From JBOGFI01 sp050743365 (GTDB lineage: Bacteria > Actinomycetota > Acidimicrobiia > IMCC26256 > JACDBD01): a DNA stretch of 13,054 bases. The position numbers and the translations under genes are program-made. Numbering within the stretch: the first letter of the stretch is position 1; each line of letters starts with the position of its first letter. Below the pieces are notes generated by a model. The model worked only from the letters and a program-made list of their open reading frames with translations, made no database searches and had not been told where the DNA came from. Shown here piece after piece: positions 6,113-12,308 of the stretch. The DNA lies in NCBI GenBank assembly GCA_050743365.1, contig JBOGFI010000169.1, positions 1 through 13,054 of the forward strand, in the 5' to 3' direction.

Positions 6113-7578
6113 GGCACATTCGTTCGTCGCGGGAGGACGTCGGCGACATCAGCCCGCGACAGCACTCCGATCGGACCGAGCACGGCGCAGTAGACGGCCG
6201 CGCCCAGCGCGACCTGGACGAACGGGTGGAGGGCGTACCCCGGCACGAGGACGGCGACGAGAGCCAGGTTGGCCAGACCGAGCCCGCGGAGCCGGCGGAG
6301 CGGCCACGCGAGGCCCAGCCGCCGATGCGCCTCGACCATCGACCATCCCAACGTCAGGACCTCGGTGACCCCGGTCGCGACCGCGGCGCCCACGTACGAG
6401 AACGGGGGGATGAGCGCGACGTTGAGTGCGAGGTTCAGCACGAACCCGCCGGCGGAGATGACGAGCAGGCGACGCTGGAGGTGCCCGCTGATGAGCGCGC
6501 CCTGCACGGCCGACCCCAGCAGGCTGAGGCCGGCGGCGGGAGCGAGGATCGACAGCGCGACGCCGGCGCCCTCGTAGCTGGCGAAGCCGGGAAGGGCGGG
6601 CAGAGCCCTCCACGCCGTCATCGCCCCCCCGATCGCCACCGGGAAGGCGATCAGCGAGAAGAGGTGGAGCGCTCGCTGGTACCGCCGCGCCAGGACGGGT
6701 AGTCCTTCGGCGAAGCTGCGGGCCAGGACCGGGAGCAGCACCGACATGAGGATCCCGGGCACGGCGAAGAAGTTGACGAGGAACTCGTAGGCAGCGCCGT
6801 ACTGGCCGACGTCGCCCGGTGGCTTGAGGCGAGCGAGCATGGCGATGTCGATCCGGGAGTAGAGCTTGATGAAGAGCGCCGCCGCCGCGAGCGGGGCCGC
6901 GGCACGCGTCAGCGAGACGAAGAGCGGGGGCCGCACCCGCCACCTGAAGTCGGCCAGGACGAGGGCGACGAGAGCGACGAACCCCGCGCCCACGGCGTTG
7001 GCAGCGACGTAGGTCCACACGAACGAGATCACGTCGCCGTCCAGGCGCACGAGCACGAGGACGCCGGCCAGGATCGTCACGGCCTCGAGCACGTCTGCTA
7101 TCGCCGTCCAGGCCTGCCGCATGCGCACCTCGAGCACCGTGCGAAAGGAGTCCACGGCGAGGAGCAGCAGCACACCCGCCACCAGCACGGCGCGGCGGTT
7201 CTCGGGCGCGTACCCGACCAGGCTCGCGGTGACGGCCAGGCCTCCATAGGCGCCGACGCCGAGCAGGAGGCGGAGGTACAGGAGGTTCGGGATGACCTCG
7301 CGCTCGAGGCGGGGGTTCTGGGCGATGTCGCGCGCCGCGACCTCGCCGAAGCCGAAGTTGGGTACGAGCCGGAACAGCCCGGCGAAGGCGATACCGAACT
7401 CGTAGATCCCGAACCGTCGGGGACCGAGGTGCGCGGCCATGACCGCCACCGCCAGGAGCTGGAGCACCCACACGCAGGCGCGGCTCGTGAACAGCGCCGC
7501 GAGGTTGTTCGCCATTGCCCGCGCCACCGGCCCGGCACCGAGGACGTTTGCCCCGCCGCGGCTGCCGTCGATGTCCAC
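6109..7578 (-). CDS. Wzx-type polysaccharide flippase (MOP superfamily)
   Basis: A 489-residue integral membrane protein of the polysaccharide transporter (PST/Wzx) type, which moves lipid-linked repeat units across the membrane. About 13-14 hydrophobic segments run along the chain, for example WVLQLLAVAVMAAHL near the start, VLVAGVLLLLAV, FFAVPGILMSVLLPVLA and LAPAAGLSLLGSAVQGAL. The early motif LGPRRFGIYEF resembles the LGPExFGxY signature of these proteins. The GTG at 7578 is chosen because GGGAG lies 9-10 nt upstream. A longer in-frame extension to 7701 would add a polar, low-complexity tail running into the divergent gene. The ATG at 7515 is a second possible start, with a weaker ribosome site. 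The gene is first in the minus-strand group and its end overlaps the next glycosyltransferase by 4 nt. Confidence 0.92.
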   Translation of the reverse strand: MDIDGSRGGANVLGAGPVARAMANNLAALFTSRACVWVLQLLAVAVMAAHLGPRRFGIYEFGIAFAGLFRLVPNFGFGEVAARDIAQNPRLEREVIPNLLYLRLLLGVGAYGGLAVTASLVGYAPENRRAVLVAGVLLLLAVDSFRTVLEVRMRQAWTAIADVLEAVTILAGVLVLVRLDGDVISFVWTYVAANAVGAGFVALVALVLADFRWRVRPPLFVSLTRAAAPLAAAALFIKLYSRIDIAMLARLKPPGDVGQYGAAYEFLVNFFAVPGILMSVLLPVLARSFAEGLPVLARRYQRALHLFSLIAFPVAIGGAMTAWRALPALPGFASYEGAGVALSILAPAAGLSLLGSAVQGALISGHLQRRLLVISAGGFVLNLALNVALIPPFSYVGAAVATGVTEVLTLGWSMVEAHRRLGLAWPLRRLRGLGLANLALVAVLVPGYALHPFVQVALGAAVYCAVLGPIGVLSRADVADVLPRRTNVP

Positions 7579-7694
7579 ATCGTCATTCTCCCGCGCCGAT
7601 GGGCGCGTTGAGCGTCTTGCGGCCGTGGCCGCTGCTACCGTGCTGCTCGGTTGGGTCGTCCGGGTCGGGTCCCGATGCAAGGGGTCGGAGCGCC
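7579..7694. promoter_or_regulatory. Divergent intergenic region with a 14-nt dyad
   Basis: This 116-nt gap lies between the divergent flippase and phosphodiesterase genes and should hold both promoters. GCGGCC-GT-GGCCGC at 7619-7632 is a perfect inverted repeat that could be an operator. TACCGT just after it on the plus strand fits a loose actinobacterial -10 (TANNNT), but no -35 box stands at the right distance. I could not assign promoters with confidence. Confidence 0.3.
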
Positions 7695-9398
7695 GTGGCA
7701 AGAGTTGCCGCCATCGCCATCGACGCGGCCGAGTGGCCGGTCGTCGAGCGGCTCGTGGACAGCGGGCAGCTTCCCAACCTGGCTCGCATCCGCGCCCGCA
7801 GCGCCAGGTGCCGTCTCCGCAACGTCGAGACCTACATCTCGGACGCGATCTGGACCCAGCTCCTCACCGGCAAGGACGCGCATGCCAACCGGCACTGGGG
7901 CCTCGTCGTCTTCGATCCGAGCACGTACGAGGCGTACGACGGTGGCGCCTTCGACGCCCGGCCCTTCTACGCGCTCGGGCAGCGTAGGAAGGCCATCGTC
8001 TTCGACGTCCCCCACTCGGTGATCGCGCCGGACGTGGAGGGCGCGCAGGTCACGGGGTGGGGCGCCCACGGGCCCCACTACCCGCGCGCCGCCAGCCCCC
8101 GAGGCCTCCTGCGCGAGATCGACGCCGTCTTCGGGCCCCACCCCGCGTTCGACAACGACTACGACACCGGCTGGTACGACGACGCCTACATCGACCGCCT
8201 CACGCAGGCCCTGCTCCGGGGCGCCTCCCGCCGCCTCGAGATCGCAAGCTGGTTGACGGAGCGGGTGCCGGACTGGGGCATTCTCCTCACGTCCATGTCG
8301 GAGGTGCACTCCGCCGGCCACCACTTCTGGCACGGCATCGACGCCGGCCACCCGCTGCACGAGACACCCACCGCGCCCCTCGCCGGCCGCCGGCTCGTCG
8401 AGGTGGCCCACGGCGTCGACGAGGCCATCGGCAACTTCACCGGGAGCCTGCCCCCGGACACCGTCCTCATGGTGTTCGCACTGCACGGCATGGGCCCCGC
8501 CGACGACCTGCTGTCACTCGTGCTGCTGCCTGAGCTGCTCCACCGCCTGCGGTTCGGGAAGCCGCTGCTGCGCGACCCCGACCAGGGGGCCTGGCGCCGG
8601 ACCGGGCACCCACCGGTGACGCCGACATCCGAGGAGGCGTGGGCCGTGCTGACCGACCTCGAGGAGCGGGCCGCGCTCGGCGGCCGTGCCCGGCTCCGCC
8701 GGACGGCGAGGCGCCTCCTCGGACGCCGCCTCTACGAGCACGCTCGCCGGCTGGCCGGGCGGCCCGCCGCCCGTCGCATCTGGGAGCTCGACGAGGAGCC
8801 GCCGCCGGAGACCGACCTCGCGCCGAGCGACTTCCGCCCGTACCGCAAGCCCCTCGACTGGCAGCCCGTGATGTGGTACCAGCGGTACTGGCCGCGCATG
8901 CATGCCTTCGCCCTGCCGAGTTTCGACGACGGCCATATCAGGATCAACCTCCGGGGTCGGGAGCGCGACGGCGTCGTCGACCCGGGCGACTACCGGCGAG
9001 CGTGCGACGCGGTGGTCGCCTCCCTGCGGGAGTGCCGCGACCCGCGCACGGGCGGGCCCGCGGTCGCCGAGACCTTCTCCATGAGGGCCGACGACCCCAT
9101 GGGCCCCGAGGGCCCGGACGCCGACATCGTGGTGAAGTGGTCGACGGCGCTCGATGCGCTCGAGCACCCGACCGTCGGGCTCGTCGGTCCCCATCCGCAC
9201 CTGCGCACGGGCCAGCACACGGCGAACGGCTTCGCCTTGTTCTCGGGCCCGGGGGTCGAGCCCGTCGACCTCGGCGAGCGGTCCGCGCTCGACCTCACTC
9301 CGACGATCCTCGAGCTGCTCGGCGAGCCCGCGCCCGCCGACATGCACGGGAGGTCGCTCGCCGCCGCCTTCCGATCGGCGAAGCCCGCGGCGAGCTGA
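7695..9398 (+). CDS. Alkaline-phosphatase-superfamily phosphodiesterase
   Basis: A 567-residue protein of the alkaline phosphatase superfamily (type I phosphodiesterase/nucleotide pyrophosphatase group), which hydrolyses or transfers phosphoesters with two bound metals. Visible elements: AIAIDAAEWPVV with metal-ligand candidate Asp10; YISDAIWTQLLTGK, where Ser49 aligns with the nucleophile; SEVHSAGHHFWHGID (202-216); FALHGMG with His264; and RTGQHTANGFALFSGPG with His508. The C-terminus LDLTPTILELLGEPAPADMHGRSL is typical. The usual DHG metal motif reads LHG here. The GTG at 7695 has GGAG 4 nt upstream; longer extensions would overlap the flippase and are arginine-rich junk. There is no signal peptide or membrane helix, so it should act in the cytosol. 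The substrate is unknown; a sugar nucleotide or phosphorylated glycan intermediate would fit the locus. Confidence 0.85.
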   Translation: MARVAAIAIDAAEWPVVERLVDSGQLPNLARIRARSARCRLRNVETYISDAIWTQLLTGKDAHANRHWGLVVFDPSTYEAYDGGAFDARPFYALGQRRKAIVFDVPHSVIAPDVEGAQVTGWGAHGPHYPRAASPRGLLREIDAVFGPHPAFDNDYDTGWYDDAYIDRLTQALLRGASRRLEIASWLTERVPDWGILLTSMSEVHSAGHHFWHGIDAGHPLHETPTAPLAGRRLVEVAHGVDEAIGNFTGSLPPDTVLMVFALHGMGPADDLLSLVLLPELLHRLRFGKPLLRDPDQGAWRRTGHPPVTPTSEEAWAVLTDLEERAALGGRARLRRTARRLLGRRLYEHARRLAGRPAARRIWELDEEPPPETDLAPSDFRPYRKPLDWQPVMWYQRYWPRMHAFALPSFDDGHIRINLRGRERDGVVDPGDYRRACDAVVASLRECRDPRTGGPAVAETFSMRADDPMGPEGPDADIVVKWSTALDALEHPTVGLVGPHPHLRTGQHTANGFALFSGPGVEPVDLGERSALDLTPTILELLGEPAPADMHGRSLAAAFRSAKPAAS

Positions 9399-9401
9399 GA
9401 C

Positions 9402-9420
9402 CGCCGCTCACCTGGCGGCG
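9402..9420. terminator. Short inverted repeat between convergent genes
   Basis: CGCCGC (9402-9407) and GCGGCG (9415-9420) form a 6-bp stem with a 7-nt loop, in the 41-nt gap between the phosphodiesterase stop and the methyltransferase stop. The position suits a bidirectional terminator, but the stem is short and no T-tract follows. Confidence 0.3.
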
Positions 9421-9439
9421 CGGCGAGTCGAGAGGCGTG

Positions 9440-10132
9440 TCACTTCACGGCCTCCATGAAGAGGGTGCCCCGACGGCGGTGGTCACCATCGGGGCACGGG
9501 TCGAGGCGGCTGTCACCGAAGGGACGGGCCTCGGGCGACTCGAAGCCCGCCGCCGTCATCACCAGCTCGAGGGTCTCGGCGTCGTACATCGTCCGTGACG
9601 ACGAGTCCCAGTGGTGGAACTCCTGGAGTCCGAGGAGCGGCGTGGGGCTGTCGGGCCAGGCCGACGACGGGTCGCCGCAGTCGGGCACGCCGCAGCGCAG
9701 CACCCCGCCGGGCCGGAGCACGCGGTGGCACTCCGAGGTCAGGTCGAAGCCGTCGCGGAGCGTCAGCACCGTGATGAAGTGCTCGTGGAAGATCGCGTCG
9801 ACGCTGCCCGAGGAGAACGGCAGCGGTCTCGTCAGGTCCCAGACCAGGTCGACGGCGTCGCCGGCGAGGTCGACGTTCACCCAGCCGGTCTTGCGCACGC
9901 CCGCGCTCCCGAGATGGAGCATGAGCGGCTGCGTACGCTCCAGCGCCGCGACGCGCCGCCGCCGCGCCGACATCAGCGCGTGGGTCACCAGCACGCGCAG
10001 CCGGAGACGCAGCCCTGGCGGGACCAGCCGCCGAACGGCGGTCCGCCCCGACGACCGAGGGAGGCGGACAGCATCGAGTCGATCGAGGTGTGCCAGTAGC
10101 CGCGCCCTCGCGGTCTCAGCCGGCTCGCGCAT
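9440..10132 (-). CDS. Class I SAM-dependent methyltransferase (COG4627-like)
   Basis: A 230-residue protein. After a basic N-terminal helix region (1-65), the Rossmann fold starts with MLHLGSAGVRKTGWVNVDL (71-89). This is the motif I region of the LHLGCGxxxxxGWxNVD proteins, with SAG instead of the usual CGG. VDLVWDLTRPLPFSSGSVDAI (94-113) and the FHEHF segment hold the next strands, and CHRVLRPGGVLRCGVPD (135-151) is the conserved strand 5 region of type-11 methyltransferases. The end RGTLFMEAVK forms the last strand. The ATG at 10132 lies 5 nt after the deacetylase stop, so the two are probably co-transcribed. The family occurs in many surface-glycan loci. It may methylate a sugar of the repeat unit, but substrate and position are unknown. 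The longer in-frame start inside the deacetylase gene is unlikely. Confidence 0.85.
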   Translation of the reverse strand: MREPAETARARLLAHLDRLDAVRLPRSSGRTAVRRLVPPGLRLRLRVLVTHALMSARRRRVAALERTQPLMLHLGSAGVRKTGWVNVDLAGDAVDLVWDLTRPLPFSSGSVDAIFHEHFITVLTLRDGFDLTSECHRVLRPGGVLRCGVPDCGDPSSAWPDSPTPLLGLQEFHHWDSSSRTMYDAETLELVMTAAGFESPEARPFGDSRLDPCPDGDHRRRGTLFMEAVK

Positions 10133-10137
10133 GGCGC

Positions 10138-10896
10138 TCAATGAGGACGGCGCTTGACGAGCGCGCGATTCAGCGGAGCCAGCAGGTTCAGCCCTCCGCG
10201 AGCGACCGCTGCGAAGGTGCGAATCGTCATCTCGTCGAGCAGGACACGCGGGATACGAAACCCATCGCTGCCCGGACGAAGCCACCCGTGCTCGCACACC
10301 ACGGCACTCTCGTACCCGGCCGCCGCCACCGCGGCTCGCACGCGTTCGCGGTGGAGACCATAGGGATAGGCGAAGGAGCGCACGGGAGCCCCGGTGAGGT
10401 CCTCCAGGTCCGCTTTGCTACCGACGATCTGGGCTTCCAGCTCGCTCCGGTCGCACTCGCGGAGGTTGACGTGGTCCCGCGAGTGGCTCCCGACCTCGAA
10501 GCCGGCACGGACCATGTCGAGGAGGTCGTCCGCCGACATGTGATCGCGCCGGCCCAGGAACCGGCTCGGGACGTAGACAGTGGCCGGGAAGCCTGCCTCC
10601 GCCACCACCTGCATCGCCGTGGCCCGCGTGTCGTCATAGGCATCGTCGAAGGTGATCACGACGGACCGCCGCACCTCACCCGCGCTCCCGCGTCCGTTGA
10701 GGGCATCGCGCAGGGACACCACCGGCAGGTCGGGCTGCGCCGCCAGCCAGTCCATCTGGTCGGCGAAGCCGGCTGGCGAGATCGCCGCCGCCACGTCGTC
10801 GCGTACCCGGTGGTAGGCGAGCACGGTCGTCGCCGGTGCGGTCGGGAGCGGCCACGTGACGCCGATGCGGGCCAGGGCGTGGAGGCCCGGCTTCAC
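10138..10896 (-). CDS. Polysaccharide deacetylase (NodB/CE4-like)
   Basis: A 252-residue NodB-homology protein. It starts with TTVLAYHRV (23-31), the usual first strand in this group. Motif 1 is TFDDAYDD with Asp84-Asp85 (base and metal ligand). Motif 2 is GSHSRDH with His138 and His142 (metal ligands). FAYPYG (175-180) corresponds to motif 3, and RIPRVLLDE follows near the end. The family removes N- or O-acetyl groups from amino-sugar polymers. The GTG at 10896 is the best start: it opens just before the fold and translation upstream is proline/arginine-rich filler. However, no clear ribosome site precedes it. I see no signal peptide or membrane anchor, which is unusual for an enzyme acting on finished polymer, so it may act on an intracellular intermediate. 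It heads a two-gene unit with the methyltransferase. Confidence 0.88.
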   Translation of the reverse strand: MKPGLHALARIGVTWPLPTAPATTVLAYHRVRDDVAAAISPAGFADQMDWLAAQPDLPVVSLRDALNGRGSAGEVRRSVVITFDDAYDDTRATAMQVVAEAGFPATVYVPSRFLGRRDHMSADDLLDMVRAGFEVGSHSRDHVNLRECDRSELEAQIVGSKADLEDLTGAPVRSFAYPYGLHRERVRAAVAAAGYESAVVCEHGWLRPGSDGFRIPRVLLDEMTIRTFAAVARGGLNLLAPLNRALVKRRPH

Positions 10897-11080
10897 GTCC
10901 CGGTCCGGTGGGGGTCGCCCGGCACGGCGGCACTGTACCCCCCCGCCGAGAGGCCGGTTCTCCGCAGAGCGGCGGCCCCAGTGACCACTCTCTGCGCGTT
11001 TCTCGGTCAAGGCTCGCGCCGTTCGCGTCGATACGGAGGTGCGGGCAAGGGAGGCTGCCGGACCACGGGAGGCCTCCGAC
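10897..11080. promoter_or_regulatory. Divergent intergenic region
   Basis: This 184-nt gap separates the divergent deacetylase and second hydrolase genes and should carry both promoters. On the minus strand TACAGT (around 10933-10938) fits an actinobacterial -10, about 40 nt before the deacetylase start, but lacks a convincing -35. GCAGAG and CTCTGC form a perfect 6-nt inverted repeat with a 20-nt spacer around 10965-11003. No small gene was found. Confidence 0.3.
11067..11077 (+). promoter_or_regulatory. Ribosome binding site within a palindrome
   Basis: GGGAGG at 11067-11072 lies 8 nt before the ATG at 11081 and is a strong Shine-Dalgarno match, which fixes the start of the second hydrolase. 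It is part of the perfect 10-nt palindrome GGAGGCCTCC (11068-11077). Confidence 0.65.
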
Positions 11081-12247
11081 ATGCGCAAGACCGGCACCTT
11101 CGGCAGAAGGGCCCGGCTACGGGCATTGCGGGTGCTCGCGCCGCTCGCCCTGCTGACCACGGGCTGCGTCTTCGCCCCTGGGGGCGGAGCCCCCGGTGGC
11201 AGCTCCACCCCGCCGCCCGCCCCTCCCCCGGCACCGGCCGCGGGCAGCCGGATCGGCGTCTCGTCGTACCTGTTCTGGTCGGACGAGAGCGACGCCCGGG
11301 ACCAGCTCCAGCGCATCCGGGACAGCGGGGTGCGCTCGGTCCGCGAGAACTTCCCGTGGCACGAGATCGAGCCGGCCAAGGGATCGTTCGACTGGGGACA
11401 CTCCGACAGCCTCATGGCGGCGGCCGCGGCCGTCGGGGTCGACGTCCTGCCGATCCTCGCCTACTCGGCCCCGTGGGCGTCGTCGGACCCCTCGGGCGCA
11501 GGCGACATCCACTACCCGCCCGCCAACCCCGCCGATTACGCCAACTTCGCCCAGGCCGTCGTGGCGCGCTACGGGCCGAACGGGAGCTTCTGGCAGTCCC
11601 GGCCCACCCTGGTGCCGCGCCCGGTCCAGGCCGCCCAGCTCTGGAACGAGCCCTGGGGCCACTGGTTCTGGAAGCCCAACCCCGATCCGGCCGGGTACGC
11701 GCGGCTGGTGCGCTCGGCGGGTGCCGCCATCCGGTCGGTGAGCCCGTCGGTGAAGCTCGTCGTCACCGGCGACGTCTACCAGATCCGCAGCGACGGGAGT
11801 GCTCCGGGGTGGCTCGACGTGCTCCTCGCCACCGACCCCGGGGTCGCCGCCTTCGTGGACGCCTGGGCCGTCCACCCGTACCCCGACCCGTTCGGCGCCG
11901 GTCCGAGCACGGGCGGGCCCTGGGCGTTCGACCGAGTCACCCGGACCCGCGACATCGCGGCCGCGGCCGGAGCGGCGCGCCCCATCTGGATCACGGAGAT
12001 CGGTTGGAGCACGGCGACCGGTCACCCCGACGGCGTCTCCGAGTCCACCCAGGCGTCCTACATCGACGAGGCGCTCGGGCGCGCCCTCGTGAACTGGGCC
12101 GGGTTCGTGGAGCGCACGTTCGTTTTCATGTGGTACCCGTCCAGTGGAGACATGTCCGACTGGGAGGGCAACCTCGGGCTACTACGTGCAGACGGAAGCA
12201 CGAAGCCGGCCTGGGACGTCGTCCGCATGAAGGCTTCGGGCGCCTGA
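11081..12247 (+). CDS. Lipoprotein glycoside hydrolase, clan GH-A (PslG/GH39-like)
   Basis: A 388-residue exported enzyme. The start is basic (Arg2, Lys3, Arg9-10, Arg12), then a hydrophobic segment and the lipobox LTTGC with Cys29. A proline/alanine/glycine spacer (about 34-56) follows and would hold the domain off the membrane. The barrel begins RIGVSSYLFW. ENFPWHEIEPAKGSFDW (89-105) is a typical clan GH-A strand, AQLWNEPWG holds the acid/base Glu190, and WITEIGWS holds the nucleophile Glu306. DAWAVHPYPDPF lies between them, and the last strands are FVFMWYP and NLGLLRADGSTKPAW. The ending LGLLRADG resembles FGLVRTDG of the other hydrolase in this locus, so the two are distant relatives. It probably cuts the locus polysaccharide outside the membrane. 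Start fixed by GGGAGG 8 nt upstream. Family assignment beyond the clan is uncertain. Confidence 0.9.
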   Translation: MRKTGTFGRRARLRALRVLAPLALLTTGCVFAPGGGAPGGSSTPPPAPPPAPAAGSRIGVSSYLFWSDESDARDQLQRIRDSGVRSVRENFPWHEIEPAKGSFDWGHSDSLMAAAAAVGVDVLPILAYSAPWASSDPSGAGDIHYPPANPADYANFAQAVVARYGPNGSFWQSRPTLVPRPVQAAQLWNEPWGHWFWKPNPDPAGYARLVRSAGAAIRSVSPSVKLVVTGDVYQIRSDGSAPGWLDVLLATDPGVAAFVDAWAVHPYPDPFGAGPSTGGPWAFDRVTRTRDIAAAAGAARPIWITEIGWSTATGHPDGVSESTQASYIDEALGRALVNWAGFVERTFVFMWYPSSGDMSDWEGNLGLLRADGSTKPAWDVVRMKASGA

Positions 12248-12262
12248 CCGCTCCGGCACCGT

Positions 12263-12289
12263 GAGGCCGTCCCGCGACGGGGCGGCCTC
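12263..12289 (+). terminator. Strong GC-rich hairpin after the hydrolase gene
   Basis: Bases 12263-12274 pair with 12278-12289 to form a 12-bp stem with one G-T pair and a CGA loop. It starts 15 nt after the hydrolase stop. It is the strongest hairpin I found in the window. No T-tract follows, so it may be a terminator of the non-canonical actinobacterial kind, a 3' stabiliser, or a control element for the glycosyltransferase starting 20 nt later. Confidence 0.55.
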
Positions 12290-12308
12290 GGGACTACCGT
12301 CTCTCCCC

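Noticed and set aside
7650..7675. Clustered GGGTC repeats upstream of the phosphodiesterase
   Set aside because: The copies are short and irregularly spaced, as expected from local G-richness, and do not form a convincing operator array.
7515..7694. 60-codon upstream extension of the phosphodiesterase
   Set aside because: It overlaps the divergent flippase start and is arginine/proline/cysteine-rich. The family begins near AIAIDAAEW, right after GTG 7695 with its own GGAG.
7579..7701. 41-codon N-terminal extension of the flippase
   Set aside because: It is polar and low-complexity, while GTG 7578 has a good ribosome site just upstream of the first hydrophobic region.
10090..12264. Long plus-strand open frame of about 724 codons
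   Set aside because: It runs antisense to the deacetylase and in a shifted frame over the second hydrolase. The real genes there have clear catalytic motifs and ribosome sites; this frame has none.
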